DNA of 64,000 nt from Flavobacterium sp. IB48. Lineage in GTDB: Bacteria > Bacteroidota > Bacteroidia > Flavobacteriales > Flavobacteriaceae. Below, piece by piece: positions 1-6,445 of this stretch (positions are counted from its first letter, which is position 1; each line of letters starts with the position of its first letter). The notes under the pieces were generated by a model. It did not search any database, was not told the origin of the DNA, and saw nothing but the letters and a program-made list of their open reading frames with translations. A program made the position numbers and the translations under genes. Location: contig NZ_JAEFCA010000008.1 of assembly GCF_016405855.1 (NCBI RefSeq), positions 124,001 through 188,000 of the forward strand. The letters are read 5' to 3'.

Positions 1-95
1 GGTGGTGGTGGAGTAGGCGCTTGATTTTTGTCGCCACAGCTGCTTAATACTAAGGCCAGAATAAAACTGGTTATAATTACATTTTTCATTTTCAT
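1..95 (-). CDS. Lipoprotein N-terminus, probable RND efflux adaptor (partial)
   Basis: Only the first 31 codons lie in the window; the gene runs off the left edge. The peptide has a basic start, a hydrophobic core and a lipobox LSSC, followed by a Pro-rich linker (APTPPPP). That is how many Bacteroidota periplasmic adaptors of RND drug exporters begin. The ATG at 95 is followed by a second in-frame ATG at 89. A TetR regulator lies just upstream on the same strand and four operator-like repeats fill the gap, which fits a TetR-controlled efflux operon. Lipoprotein is firm; adaptor is inference. Confidence 0.55.
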   Translation of the reverse strand, partial: MKMKNVIITSFILALVLSSCGDKNQAPTPPP

Positions 96-174
96 AGTGG
101 TTTTAATTGGTTGAACATTTTCTCGGATAAAATTCTTTGGCATTCTGGCATTCTCGGGATTCATATTTAATTGA

Positions 175-401
175 ATTAAATTATCTAACGTTGTTAAGTA
201 AAAGTGCGCAAATTTCCATACAGTAATCCTTTCCAATTCTATTTCGAATCAGTATTAAATTATCTAACGTTGTTAAGTAAAAGTCTAAAAAAAGAGCTTT
301 TATTACCTTTATTAAATTTTCTAACAGTGTTAAGCGAAAGTTATAAAAAAAAGGATTTTACATTATCCCGTTTAAATCATTTTACACTGTTAAGTAAAAT
401 T
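175..401. promoter_or_regulatory. Four copies of a TetR-operator-like repeat
   Basis: Four 31-bp copies lie at 175-205, 254-284, 311-341 and 371-401. The core is an imperfect palindrome, CTAACgttGTTAAG in copies 1 and 2, CTAACagtGTTAAG in copy 3 and TTACactGTTAAG in copy 4. Conserved flanks are ATTAAAT on the left and TAAAAGT on the right. A fifth copy covers the promoter of the adjacent TetR gene. The array fills the gap between tetR and the lipoprotein gene, so the likely reading is cooperative TetR binding. The spacings of 79, 57 and 60 bp are irregular. Confidence 0.65.
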
Positions 402-412
402 GAAAATTTTTT

Positions 413-1015
413 TTATTGTATAGATTTGATGATACCAGTAATAGCATCCTTCAAAATCTGAGCATTTATTGTTTCTAAAATATCACTCTTGTTAATGATG
501 TTGATGGCGATTAAACCATGAATAACAGAAAAGAAAGTAAAATATTTTTGTTTAATGATATCTTCACTAGGATTGCTGTCTTTCATAATTTCAGCAATAA
601 CACCAGTAAACAATTTGTAAGGTGCTTCCTGAGCCGAACATCGCTGTGCACAGCAAGTCATTTGAACACCAAACATAAGTTGATACATTTCAGTATTAGT
701 AAAAGCGAAATCCCAATAAGTCATCCACATGGCTTCTAACTGATCTTCGGGTTTTTCAAACTTATCTTTTGCAGTTTGCAACTCTTTAGCCAGTTTTAAA
801 AAACCTTTGCCTGTCAGTTCTTCTAGTATTGCTTCTTTATTCGAGAAATATTCATAAATAATAGGAGCAGTATATTCGATTCTGTCGGCAATTTTACGCA
901 TACTCAAACCATTCCAGCCTTCATCTTTTACGATATCATAAGCAGCGCCAAGGATATTGTTCCTTGTCTCTTCTTTTTGTCTTAAAATTCGATCTTTGCT
1001 AGCCATTGTATTCAA
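413..1015 (-). CDS. TetR/AcrR family transcriptional regulator
   Basis: A 200-residue TetR-type repressor. The N-terminal helix-turn-helix spans about residues 19-65, with the typical run SMRKIADRI then YEYFSNKEAIL. The C-terminal ligand domain is helical and carries a Cys-rich stretch (MTCCAQRC, about 118-125) that could sense thiol-reactive compounds, though that is speculative. An alternative start is Met4. Operator-like repeats lie both upstream of this gene and in the gap before the next gene, pointing to autoregulation and control of the downstream lipoprotein/efflux operon. Family certain; ligand unknown. Confidence 0.92.
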   Translation of the reverse strand: MNTMASKDRILRQKEETRNNILGAAYDIVKDEGWNGLSMRKIADRIEYTAPIIYEYFSNKEAILEELTGKGFLKLAKELQTAKDKFEKPEDQLEAMWMTYWDFAFTNTEMYQLMFGVQMTCCAQRCSAQEAPYKLFTGVIAEIMKDSNPSEDIIKQKYFTFFSVIHGLIAINIINKSDILETINAQILKDAITGIIKSIQ

Positions 1016-1017
1016 GT

Positions 1018-1049
1018 ATTAAATCGTTTAACACTGTTAGGCAAATGTA
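1018..1049 (-). promoter_or_regulatory. tetR promoter with fifth operator copy
   Basis: The fifth copy of the 31-bp repeat lies at 1018-1048, with core TTAACactGTTAGG. On the minus strand a perfect Bacteroidota -7 box TACATTTG occupies 1042-1049 inside the repeat, and a near -33 box (TTTC) lies 19 bp further upstream. A repressor bound here would cover the -7 box and start site of tetR. The other four copies lack this -7 box, so they are operators rather than duplicated promoters. Confidence 0.6.
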
Positions 1050-1381
1050 TGGCAGATTTTCTGATTATGAAATATTTTTACCATAATATTTTCTTATTGT
1101 TCCATAGATAGATCAGGAAGCCTTGAATTTATTGAGGTTTTCGCTTTTAATATTTTTTAGAAGCAGGACATTTTTCGTTTTTAAGAACGTTTTGTCCCGC
1201 TCTACATTATATTTTTTGTGGTGAACCCCACCACAAAAAGATGCCATTTCGATCGGGGCTAGGAGAGAACATAAATTTTTTCATTAGAACTTTGTCAAAG
1301 TTTACCACAAAGTTTGTCATTTCTCTTTCCTCGAAATGACAAGATTGTGAAAAATCGATAATAAAATCGATGATTTATTGA
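1050..1381. other. Intergenic region, no gene seen
   Basis: No coding signal is visible. It holds an imperfect hairpin at about 1163-1200 (GGACA and CGTT arms pairing with AACG and TGTCC). At about 1317-1342 there is a small copy of the dispersed repeat that begins TGTCATTTC and ends GAAATGACA. It could contain the 3' end of the lactonase transcript. Confidence 0.5.
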
Positions 1382-2305
1382 TTACTTCATTCCGCGAACA
1401 TTCATTTCTATCGTATAAACACTTTTACCCGCAGTAATAAATAACGTTTTAAATTTTTTCCCTCCAAAGCAAACGTTAGCTGTCCAAGGTTCAGGAACAT
1501 CAATATGAGCTATTTTTTCTCCTTGTGGATTGAATATGGTAACTCCTTTTCCGCATAAGTAAATATTTCCCGACTCATCTATTGTCATTCCATCTGAACC
1601 TGATTCAGTAAACAGCGTCTTTTTACTTAAAGAACCATTACTTTCGATTGTATAAGAGTATGTTTTATTTCCTGCTATATCCGCTACGTATAGGGTTTTT
1701 CCATCCGAAGTCCCAATAATGCCATTTGGTTTTACAAGATCATTCTCAACGTTGGTAATTTTGGATTTATCCGGAGATAAATAGTAAACGCATTCTTTCT
1801 CTATTTCTTTGGAGGTATGTGTCCAGTAATCCCTTTGGTAAAAAGGGTCTGTAAAATAGATACCGCCTTTTGGATCAACCCAAAGATCATTTGGACCATT
1901 CAGCCTTTTTCCTTCAAAGTTGTTTAGTATTACCGTATAATTTTTGTTTTGGTCTATTTTCCAAAGTTGATTTTTTTCATCGGCGCAAGCCAAAAGATTG
2001 CCTTTGTGATCAAAATACAAACCGTTAGCTCTTCCTGCATTTTTCATAAAAACAGAGAGTTTACCATTTACGGACCATTTCATGATTCTATTATTAGGCT
2101 GATCCGTAAAATAAATATTTCCTTTCTTATCAGATGCAGGTCCTTCTGTAAAACTGAATTGATCCGATAGTTTTGTAAGAACTGCACCTTTTGCTATTAT
2201 GGAATAGCTTTTTTCTTTTGATGTCTGAGCGCATATAAAATTTGTAAAAGTTAAAGTAATAAGAAATAAAAAATATGATTTTATTTTAGGTTGGAATGGG
2301 GTCAT
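1382..2305 (-). CDS. SMP-30/gluconolactonase family protein, exported
   Basis: A 307-residue six-bladed propeller hydrolase with an N-terminal signal peptide ending near FICAQ (residue 27). The SMP-30/gluconolactonase family opens sugar lactones using one divalent metal. The expected ligands are visible: Glu54 in FTEGP, Asn139 in GPND, Asn194 in KPNG and Asp238 in SDGM. Repeated blade motifs of the form GNIYFTD occur at about 62-68, 148-153 and 245-250. The export signal implies a periplasmic sugar-acid lactone substrate. It stands alone between non-coding gaps, so the exact substrate cannot be told. Confidence 0.88.
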   Translation of the reverse strand: MTPFQPKIKSYFLFLITLTFTNFICAQTSKEKSYSIIAKGAVLTKLSDQFSFTEGPASDKKGNIYFTDQPNNRIMKWSVNGKLSVFMKNAGRANGLYFDHKGNLLACADEKNQLWKIDQNKNYTVILNNFEGKRLNGPNDLWVDPKGGIYFTDPFYQRDYWTHTSKEIEKECVYYLSPDKSKITNVENDLVKPNGIIGTSDGKTLYVADIAGNKTYSYTIESNGSLSKKTLFTESGSDGMTIDESGNIYLCGKGVTIFNPQGEKIAHIDVPEPWTANVCFGGKKFKTLFITAGKSVYTIEMNVRGMK

Positions 2306-2498
2306 TATAAATAGGTTTAAAAAATGCTTTTAAAGCGTTTTTAAAAGTAATTTTTATTTTTGATATTCTGCAAAGTCGGGTTCAAATTTGCGTATAATTG
2401 AAGATTTTTTGGAGAATATGATTTTAAAGACAAAAATTGGAGTTTTATTTTAATCTCAATTTATTAAAAGCATTTTTTCGTAACATTACAATAAAAAA

Positions 2499-2933
2499 AT
2501 GAAAACGCTAACTATCCTAAAAACCACAATCGCTGTTTTATTTTTCCAACAGATTTTCTCTCAAGAAATTAAAAAAGAAACTGCATCACCACAATACACC
2601 ATCGAAAACTGTGTCAATCATTTTGATATAAATAAAGCCACCAAAACCAAAGTAGGCTATCAATATTGGTTTGCCAATAAAGATTTCACTCAAGAAAACA
2701 CTTTAAAAATGAGCATCGTCGAACCTGGAAAATCGACGCATGCGCCACATCACCATCCTGAAGAAGAATTTTTCTATATCTTGGAAGGAACCGCAGAATT
2801 CTTCCTTGACGGAAAAACCATTACAGCTGGTCCAAATACCAGTTTCTATTGTCCACCAAATGCCGAACACGGAATTAGTAATGCAGGTAAAACAGATTTG
2901 AAATATTTGGTTATTAAAAAGGATTTGAGGTAA
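2499..2933 (+). CDS. Exported cupin-domain protein
   Basis: A 144-residue protein with a signal peptide (cleavage near IFSQ, residue 22) and one cupin_2 barrel. Motif 1 gives the metal site His84/His85/His86 plus the acidic run 88-90, followed by YILEG; motif 2 has His124 in PPNAEHG. Such small cupins bind a metal and may act as isomerases, dioxygenases or binding proteins. The gene stands alone on the plus strand, so function stays open. The ATG at 2499 is preceded by an A-rich stretch without a clear Shine-Dalgarno site. Confidence 0.85.
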   Translation: MKTLTILKTTIAVLFFQQIFSQEIKKETASPQYTIENCVNHFDINKATKTKVGYQYWFANKDFTQENTLKMSIVEPGKSTHAPHHHPEEEFFYILEGTAEFFLDGKTITAGPNTSFYCPPNAEHGISNAGKTDLKYLVIKKDLR

Positions 2934-2976
2934 ATATATTGCAGAAGTTCAAAAAAAAAATGTAATTATTTAAATT

Positions 2977-3096
2977 GCCTCTAGCTTTAGCTGGAGGTTA
3001 ATAATTTAGTAAATGAAAAAGGCTTTAGCCAAAAAACACATTTGGCTAAAGCGTTAATAAAGAGTTACGAATAAGCTTCCAGCTAAAGTAGGAGGC
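2977..3096. repeat. Nested palindromic repeat element
   Basis: A 120-bp imperfect inverted repeat between convergent genes. The outer arms are GCCTC...AGCTTTAGCTGGAGG at the left and CTTCCAGCTAAAG...GGAGGC at the right. The inner arms are GGCTTTAGCCAAA and TTTGGCTAAAGC. The element could fold into a long cruciform or RNA hairpin and may end transcription from both sides. It resembles dispersed REP/MITE-like sequences, but no second copy is in this window. Confidence 0.55.
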
Positions 3097-3111
3097 CACT
3101 GAATATTTTAT

Positions 3112-3456
3112 TTACTTCAATATAACAACTTCTTCAGGAATCATAAACAAAAGCGTACAGCCAGTTCTAGAAAATACAGAATGCGTGCTTCCTGGTGGCA
3201 TGTATAAATAATCGCCAGCTTTTAATTCGTCTTTTCCAGAGCGTACTTCACCTTCTAGAACATAAATTTCTTCACCCGCTGGATGTACATGATTTGGGTA
3301 CGACGCGCCGGGCTCAAATTTTAAAAGAAAAGTAGGTGGACGGTTAGTAGCGGTATCAAAGCGTAATACTTTAGCATAAATTCCATCTGTTTTTACACCT
3401 TCTTCTTGAAGTGGTTTCCACTCTAATTCATTGCTTTTTGTGATTTTAGTTTCCAT
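3112..3456 (-). CDS. Cupin-domain protein (ChrR-like cupin)
   Basis: A 114-residue cytoplasmic single-domain cupin. Metal ligands are visible as His56 and His58 in NHVHP, Glu62/63 in GEEIYVLEG, and His92 in PPGSTH. The pattern matches the cupin fold of ChrR-type anti-sigma C-terminal domains and related small enzymes. It lies 21 bp downstream of the DoxX gene on the same strand, so the two are likely cotranscribed, with the AraC regulator further upstream as candidate controller. Exact reaction unknown. Confidence 0.85.
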   Translation of the reverse strand: METKITKSNELEWKPLQEEGVKTDGIYAKVLRFDTATNRPPTFLLKFEPGASYPNHVHPAGEEIYVLEGEVRSGKDELKAGDYLYMPPGSTHSVFSRTGCTLLFMIPEEVVILK

Positions 3457-3477
3457 AGTTATTCCAATTTATATTAG

Positions 3478-3900
3478 TTAATTTTTCAAAAGATATTCAT
3501 CCAAACTCCATCGGTATTTGTCGGCAGTTGCTAAGAGAAAAGCGCCCATGGAAAAGACAAATACAGAATAATCAAGAGGATTTTTTATTCCGAAGGAATA
3601 AGTCATTGCCAACGCAAATAGAAAAGTTAAGATAGAAACGCCAATGGCAGTTTTTCTGGTTTGATATCCAATCAGCAATAAAACAGCAAATAAAGTTTCT
3701 AGAAAAGTGCTGATAATTGCAATTGACGGAATAAAACTTTGTGGTAAAAAGGAATTTACTTGTTCGGCGTACGCCAGAAAATTTTCCCATCCCGAAGATT
3801 GTTTTCCAAGCAAACCCAACCGACTCGAAACGGCAGATAAAAATCCAATTGCAATTGCGATTCGTAAAAGCAAAATGGCATAATCCTGATATCTTTTCAT
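3478..3900 (-). CDS. DoxX family membrane protein
   Basis: A 140-residue integral membrane protein with four predicted helices (about 8-26, 56-78, 84-104 and 108-127). The family includes DoxX, MauE-like and small quinone-linked proteins, often in oxidative-stress or redox operons. It opens a two-gene unit with the cupin downstream. A gap of about 330 bp holding a dispersed repeat separates it from the AraC regulator. Membership is well supported; the substrate is not known. Confidence 0.85.
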   Translation of the reverse strand: MKRYQDYAILLLRIAIAIGFLSAVSSRLGLLGKQSSGWENFLAYAEQVNSFLPQSFIPSIAIISTFLETLFAVLLLIGYQTRKTAIGVSILTFLFALAMTYSFGIKNPLDYSVFVFSMGAFLLATADKYRWSLDEYLLKN

Positions 3901-4032
3901 AAACTATTTTATTAGTAATTAATCAGATACAAAGATCAGGCTGTGGCTCTTTTTAAAGAATAGAGAATCTTGGAAAAAGCATGTAATTATGCTTGAAATC
4001 AAAAAGTCTTTTGACTAATATAACGTACTATT

Positions 4033-4159
4033 TGTCATTTCGACGAAGGAGAAATCTTCACAAGTGGCTCCGTTTCTAAAAGCCAATCTTTGTGGAGCTT
4101 CTCACGAAGATTTGCTTCGCCAGTTCGCTATCGCTCGAGCCTCCTTCGTCGAAATGACA
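4033..4159. repeat. Dispersed inverted repeat (TGTCATTTCGA family)
   Basis: The left arm TGTCATTTCGACGAAGGAG and the right arm CTCCTTCGTCGAAATGACA are exact reverse complements, about 90 bp apart. The inner part (GAAATCTTCAC...GTGGCTCC) is shared with other copies at about 14.3, 15.4-15.6 and 30.7 kb. It fills most of the gap between the AraC and DoxX genes. It looks like a non-autonomous or REP-type repeat; no transposase is present. Confidence 0.7.
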
Positions 4160-4227
4160 TAAAATGATATAAAACTTTGCAAATCTGTGACTTTGTGAGC
4201 AATTTTCTGCGTTCAACAAAACAATCG

Positions 4228-5022
4228 CTACAATTGAACAACTTTCTCCTTATAAGATTTCGGAGAAATATTGGTGTGTTTTTTAAAGAAGTTTGAAAAA
4301 TAGAAAGGATCATTAAAACCTAAAGCATAAGCGGTTTCTTTTACCGATAATTTCTCATAAGTAAACAAACGTTTTGCTTCAGAAATAACTAATCCAAAAA
4401 TGATATTTTGAGCTGTTTTATTGCAATGCAGTTTAGAGAGTTCGTTTAATTTGGTTTCGGTTGTACCGATTAAATTGGCGATTTCATTTACCGAAAGATT
4501 TTTGTCAAAATTCCCTCGAATAGCTTCTAGAAAATGTAGAAACAAAGCGTCTGGTTTGTAGATTTCTTCTCCCAATTTTATTTTAGAACGATTGATTTCG
4601 ATTAAAATCAATTGAATTCTAGAGTGAATAGAGATGAGGTATTGATACGGTTTTTGGGTAATTTCCTGCTGAATAAGCTGTAAAGCATCGACAACCAATT
4701 TATCGTCATCTACTTTTATCACTTCATTCATTGCAAAATGACAGAACAAGCTGTTGTGGAAAATCAGCTCAATGTCATTATCATTTTTGCAGAAGAAATC
4801 ATAAGTAAATTCGAGAACAAACCCGGTTGCGTTGCTGCTGTTTTTTATAAAATGAATTTGACCAGACGTTATTGTTAAGACCGAATTTTTGGTGATTAGA
4901 TATTCGTTTTCATCTACCGAAAGCGTTATTTCGCCAGATGTACAAAAAAGAAGGACATATTTTAATACACGTCTAGGATGCTTTAAATCTTCTGCTTGTT
5001 CAAACGTCTTTATTTCAATCAT
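4228..5022 (-). CDS. AraC family transcriptional regulator
   Basis: A 264-residue regulator with an N-terminal cupin-like sensor region (about 1-140) and a C-terminal double helix-turn-helix (about 165-262). The second HTH shows the typical signature KETAYALGFNDPFYFSNFFK. No phospho-acceptor or membrane segment is present, so it likely senses a small molecule in the cytoplasm. The closest downstream genes on the same strand are doxX and the cupin, the most likely targets. Ligand not predictable. Confidence 0.92.
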   Translation of the reverse strand: MIEIKTFEQAEDLKHPRRVLKYVLLFCTSGEITLSVDENEYLITKNSVLTITSGQIHFIKNSSNATGFVLEFTYDFFCKNDNDIELIFHNSLFCHFAMNEVIKVDDDKLVVDALQLIQQEITQKPYQYLISIHSRIQLILIEINRSKIKLGEEIYKPDALFLHFLEAIRGNFDKNLSVNEIANLIGTTETKLNELSKLHCNKTAQNIIFGLVISEAKRLFTYEKLSVKETAYALGFNDPFYFSNFFKKHTNISPKSYKEKVVQL

Positions 5023-5045
5023 TTGCTTTTGATTTTTAGCGCAAT

Positions 5046-5061
5046 CCCGATAGCTATCGGG
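5046..5061. repeat. 16-bp perfect palindrome, dispersed
   Basis: CCCGATAGCTATCGGG is a perfect 16-bp palindrome. An identical copy lies at 46068-46083, and the flanks are shared too (GCAAT before, GAG and AAGATT after), so the repeated unit is about 30 bp. Both copies lie in gaps next to genes. It may be a protein-binding site, a transcript-end hairpin or a REP-type repeat. Confidence 0.7.
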
Positions 5062-5118
5062 AGCTAAGATTTTGTAAAGTTATGTATTTAAAGAAATAGT
5101 TTTTCGAGCTTCATAACA

Positions 5119-5454
5119 TTAATCAGCATGTTTTGCAAAATAATTAGAAGCCATTTCTACAATTGCTTCTTTTGTAGTAAAACTGTATTGTACTCCATGC
5201 TTAAGCGTGTAAGAATCTCCAAGTTCAGGATAATGCTGTTTTCCATCTATATGAAATGAATCTAGAACCGAGAGCCAGAGATTGCGGTGTTGATCTTTGA
5301 AATAAAACTGATCTTTATCTGAAACGACTAAGATTGTCCCATTATCATTATCAAGGATCGAAGTATTGTCGCTGTCCTCATAATCGCCCAAAATGGTAAT
5401 ATTGGTGCTGTATTTTTTGGACGTTAGTTCTACAATTTTTTTTGTTAGTGGCAT
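5119..5454 (-). CDS. Hypothetical protein, 111 aa
   Basis: I do not recognise this protein. It is acidic and soluble, without a signal peptide or membrane segment. It is rich in Asp/Asn near residues 24-42 and has a C-terminal helix ending ASNYFAKHAD. The ATG start at 5454 and Bacteroidota-like codon use support a real gene. It stands alone between the AraC gene and the 137-aa gene, with the terminator of the latter in its upstream gap. Confidence 0.6.
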   Translation of the reverse strand: MPLTKKIVELTSKKYSTNITILGDYEDSDNTSILDNDNGTILVVSDKDQFYFKDQHRNLWLSVLDSFHIDGKQHYPELGDSYTLKHGVQYSFTTKEAIVEMASNYFAKHAD

Positions 5455-5663
5455 AGGAAGTGGTATTTAAGTTGTCTTGGAATAGTAAATTTATAACCGC
5501 AAATTTTATTGGCATTACCCCTAAAAGTTATTTTTATGTCAAAATAAGGTTTTTTTAAGCATATTTCCGTCAGGTATGGAATCATGGATTTGAATCCTAT
5601 CAAGACTGCCAATTGTAGAAGATTTGAATAAAGAGATTTGCTTTGAAAAAAAGCAAATAAAAA

Positions 5664-5693
5664 AGGACAGTAACTAATTAGTTGCTGTCCTTG
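5664..5693 (-). terminator. Rho-independent terminator of the 137-aa gene
   Basis: A hairpin with arms AAGGACAG and CTGTCCTT (8 bp), one mismatch, then AACT/AGTT. On the minus strand it is followed by a T-rich run covering about 5651-5665. It lies about 140 bp downstream of the 137-aa gene, after the two-hairpin element. Confidence 0.75.
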
Positions 5694-5710
5694 AATAGAT
5701 TGTAATTTGA

Positions 5711-5803
5711 ATTTTAAAACTAAATCAAAATTTTAATATGTGGCATTCTAAGAATGTGTACGGTTGAGAGTTAATAAATATAAAGCAAAATGCAGGTTAT
5801 TTT
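5711..5803 (-). repeat. Two-hairpin 3' element, copy 1
   Basis: This stretch is clearly similar to 19231-19326. Both copies share TTTTAAAAC.AAATCAAAATTTTA, then a small hairpin CATT-loop-AATG, then GTAC, and at the far end GCAGGTTATT. In both places the element sits between a minus-strand stop codon and a terminator. The small stem differs in sequence but still pairs (CATTCT/AGAATG here, CGCATT/AATGCG in copy 2), which suggests conserved structure. Confidence 0.65.
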
Positions 5804-5834
5804 GTTTCTTTAGTCTCTTTGTTGTTTTGCCAGT

Positions 5835-6248
5835 TCATTTTCGATTAACATGAATAATAACAGGATTTCTACCGTCTAAATCTCTTTTTCCGCGCCCGAA
5901 TAAACCAATTGCAGTATTTGTTTTTTTTGATTTTATTTCGAGTGGACTTACATAAGTGTATATTCCGTAACCGTGTCCGGAAACAATCCAGCCTTTTGTG
6001 TTTTTTAAACTAGTGATATCATAATCTTGAGATCGTTGCCCTTTATAAACAGGCCCAAACTTTTGTATAAGTTTTATGGCTTCAATTTCCAGATTGGAAA
6101 TCTTATCTACATGTTCAAAAATGATATATGTTCCATTTTTAAACAAAACCCAATCCTGAAATTTCGGATTAATACTAAGTCTGACATGATGCAGTAACTC
6201 TGCTTCCGATATTTCGTCAGCGTTTTGATGGTTGACTTTCTGTTTCAT
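5835..6248 (-). CDS. Hypothetical protein, 137 aa
   Basis: An unrecognised soluble protein without a signal peptide. Visible features are an amphipathic N-terminus (ISEAELLHHVRLSI), a central stretch ending in SGHGYGIYTYV, and a Gly/Arg-rich tail (GLFGRGKRDLDGRNP). It is a single-gene unit: the two-hairpin element and a good terminator follow it. Function cannot be inferred from its neighbours. Confidence 0.65.
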   Translation of the reverse strand: MKQKVNHQNADEISEAELLHHVRLSINPKFQDWVLFKNGTYIIFEHVDKISNLEIEAIKLIQKFGPVYKGQRSQDYDITSLKNTKGWIVSGHGYGIYTYVSPLEIKSKKTNTAIGLFGRGKRDLDGRNPVIIHVNRK

Positions 6249-6445
6249 AAAAGAAAATTTAAAAAGAGTATTATTTTAAATCGCTTAATAGATATTTTGT
6301 AGAAATGTGTTTTTCGAAATGATTTGCCTGTAAAAGTTTTAATTATATTATTATAAGGTATTTTTACGACTCGTTTTATTTCAATAAAAGCACCTTTAAA
6401 CCAAATGTCTAAAGATGCTTTTTCAAAAAATATATAGAAGTAAGA

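Noticed and set aside
175..401. A CRISPR-like array
   Set aside because: The spacings are irregular, the repeats are degenerate, the core is an operator palindrome and no cas gene is near.
204..461. An 85-codon plus-strand frame with repeated LTLLSK-like segments
   Set aside because: The repeats in the peptide come from the TetR-operator copies in the DNA. It overlaps the tetR 3' end and has no sign of real coding.
4128..4313. A 61-codon minus-strand frame next to the AraC gene
   Set aside because: It overlaps the AraC 3' end and the dispersed repeat; its composition is not protein-like.
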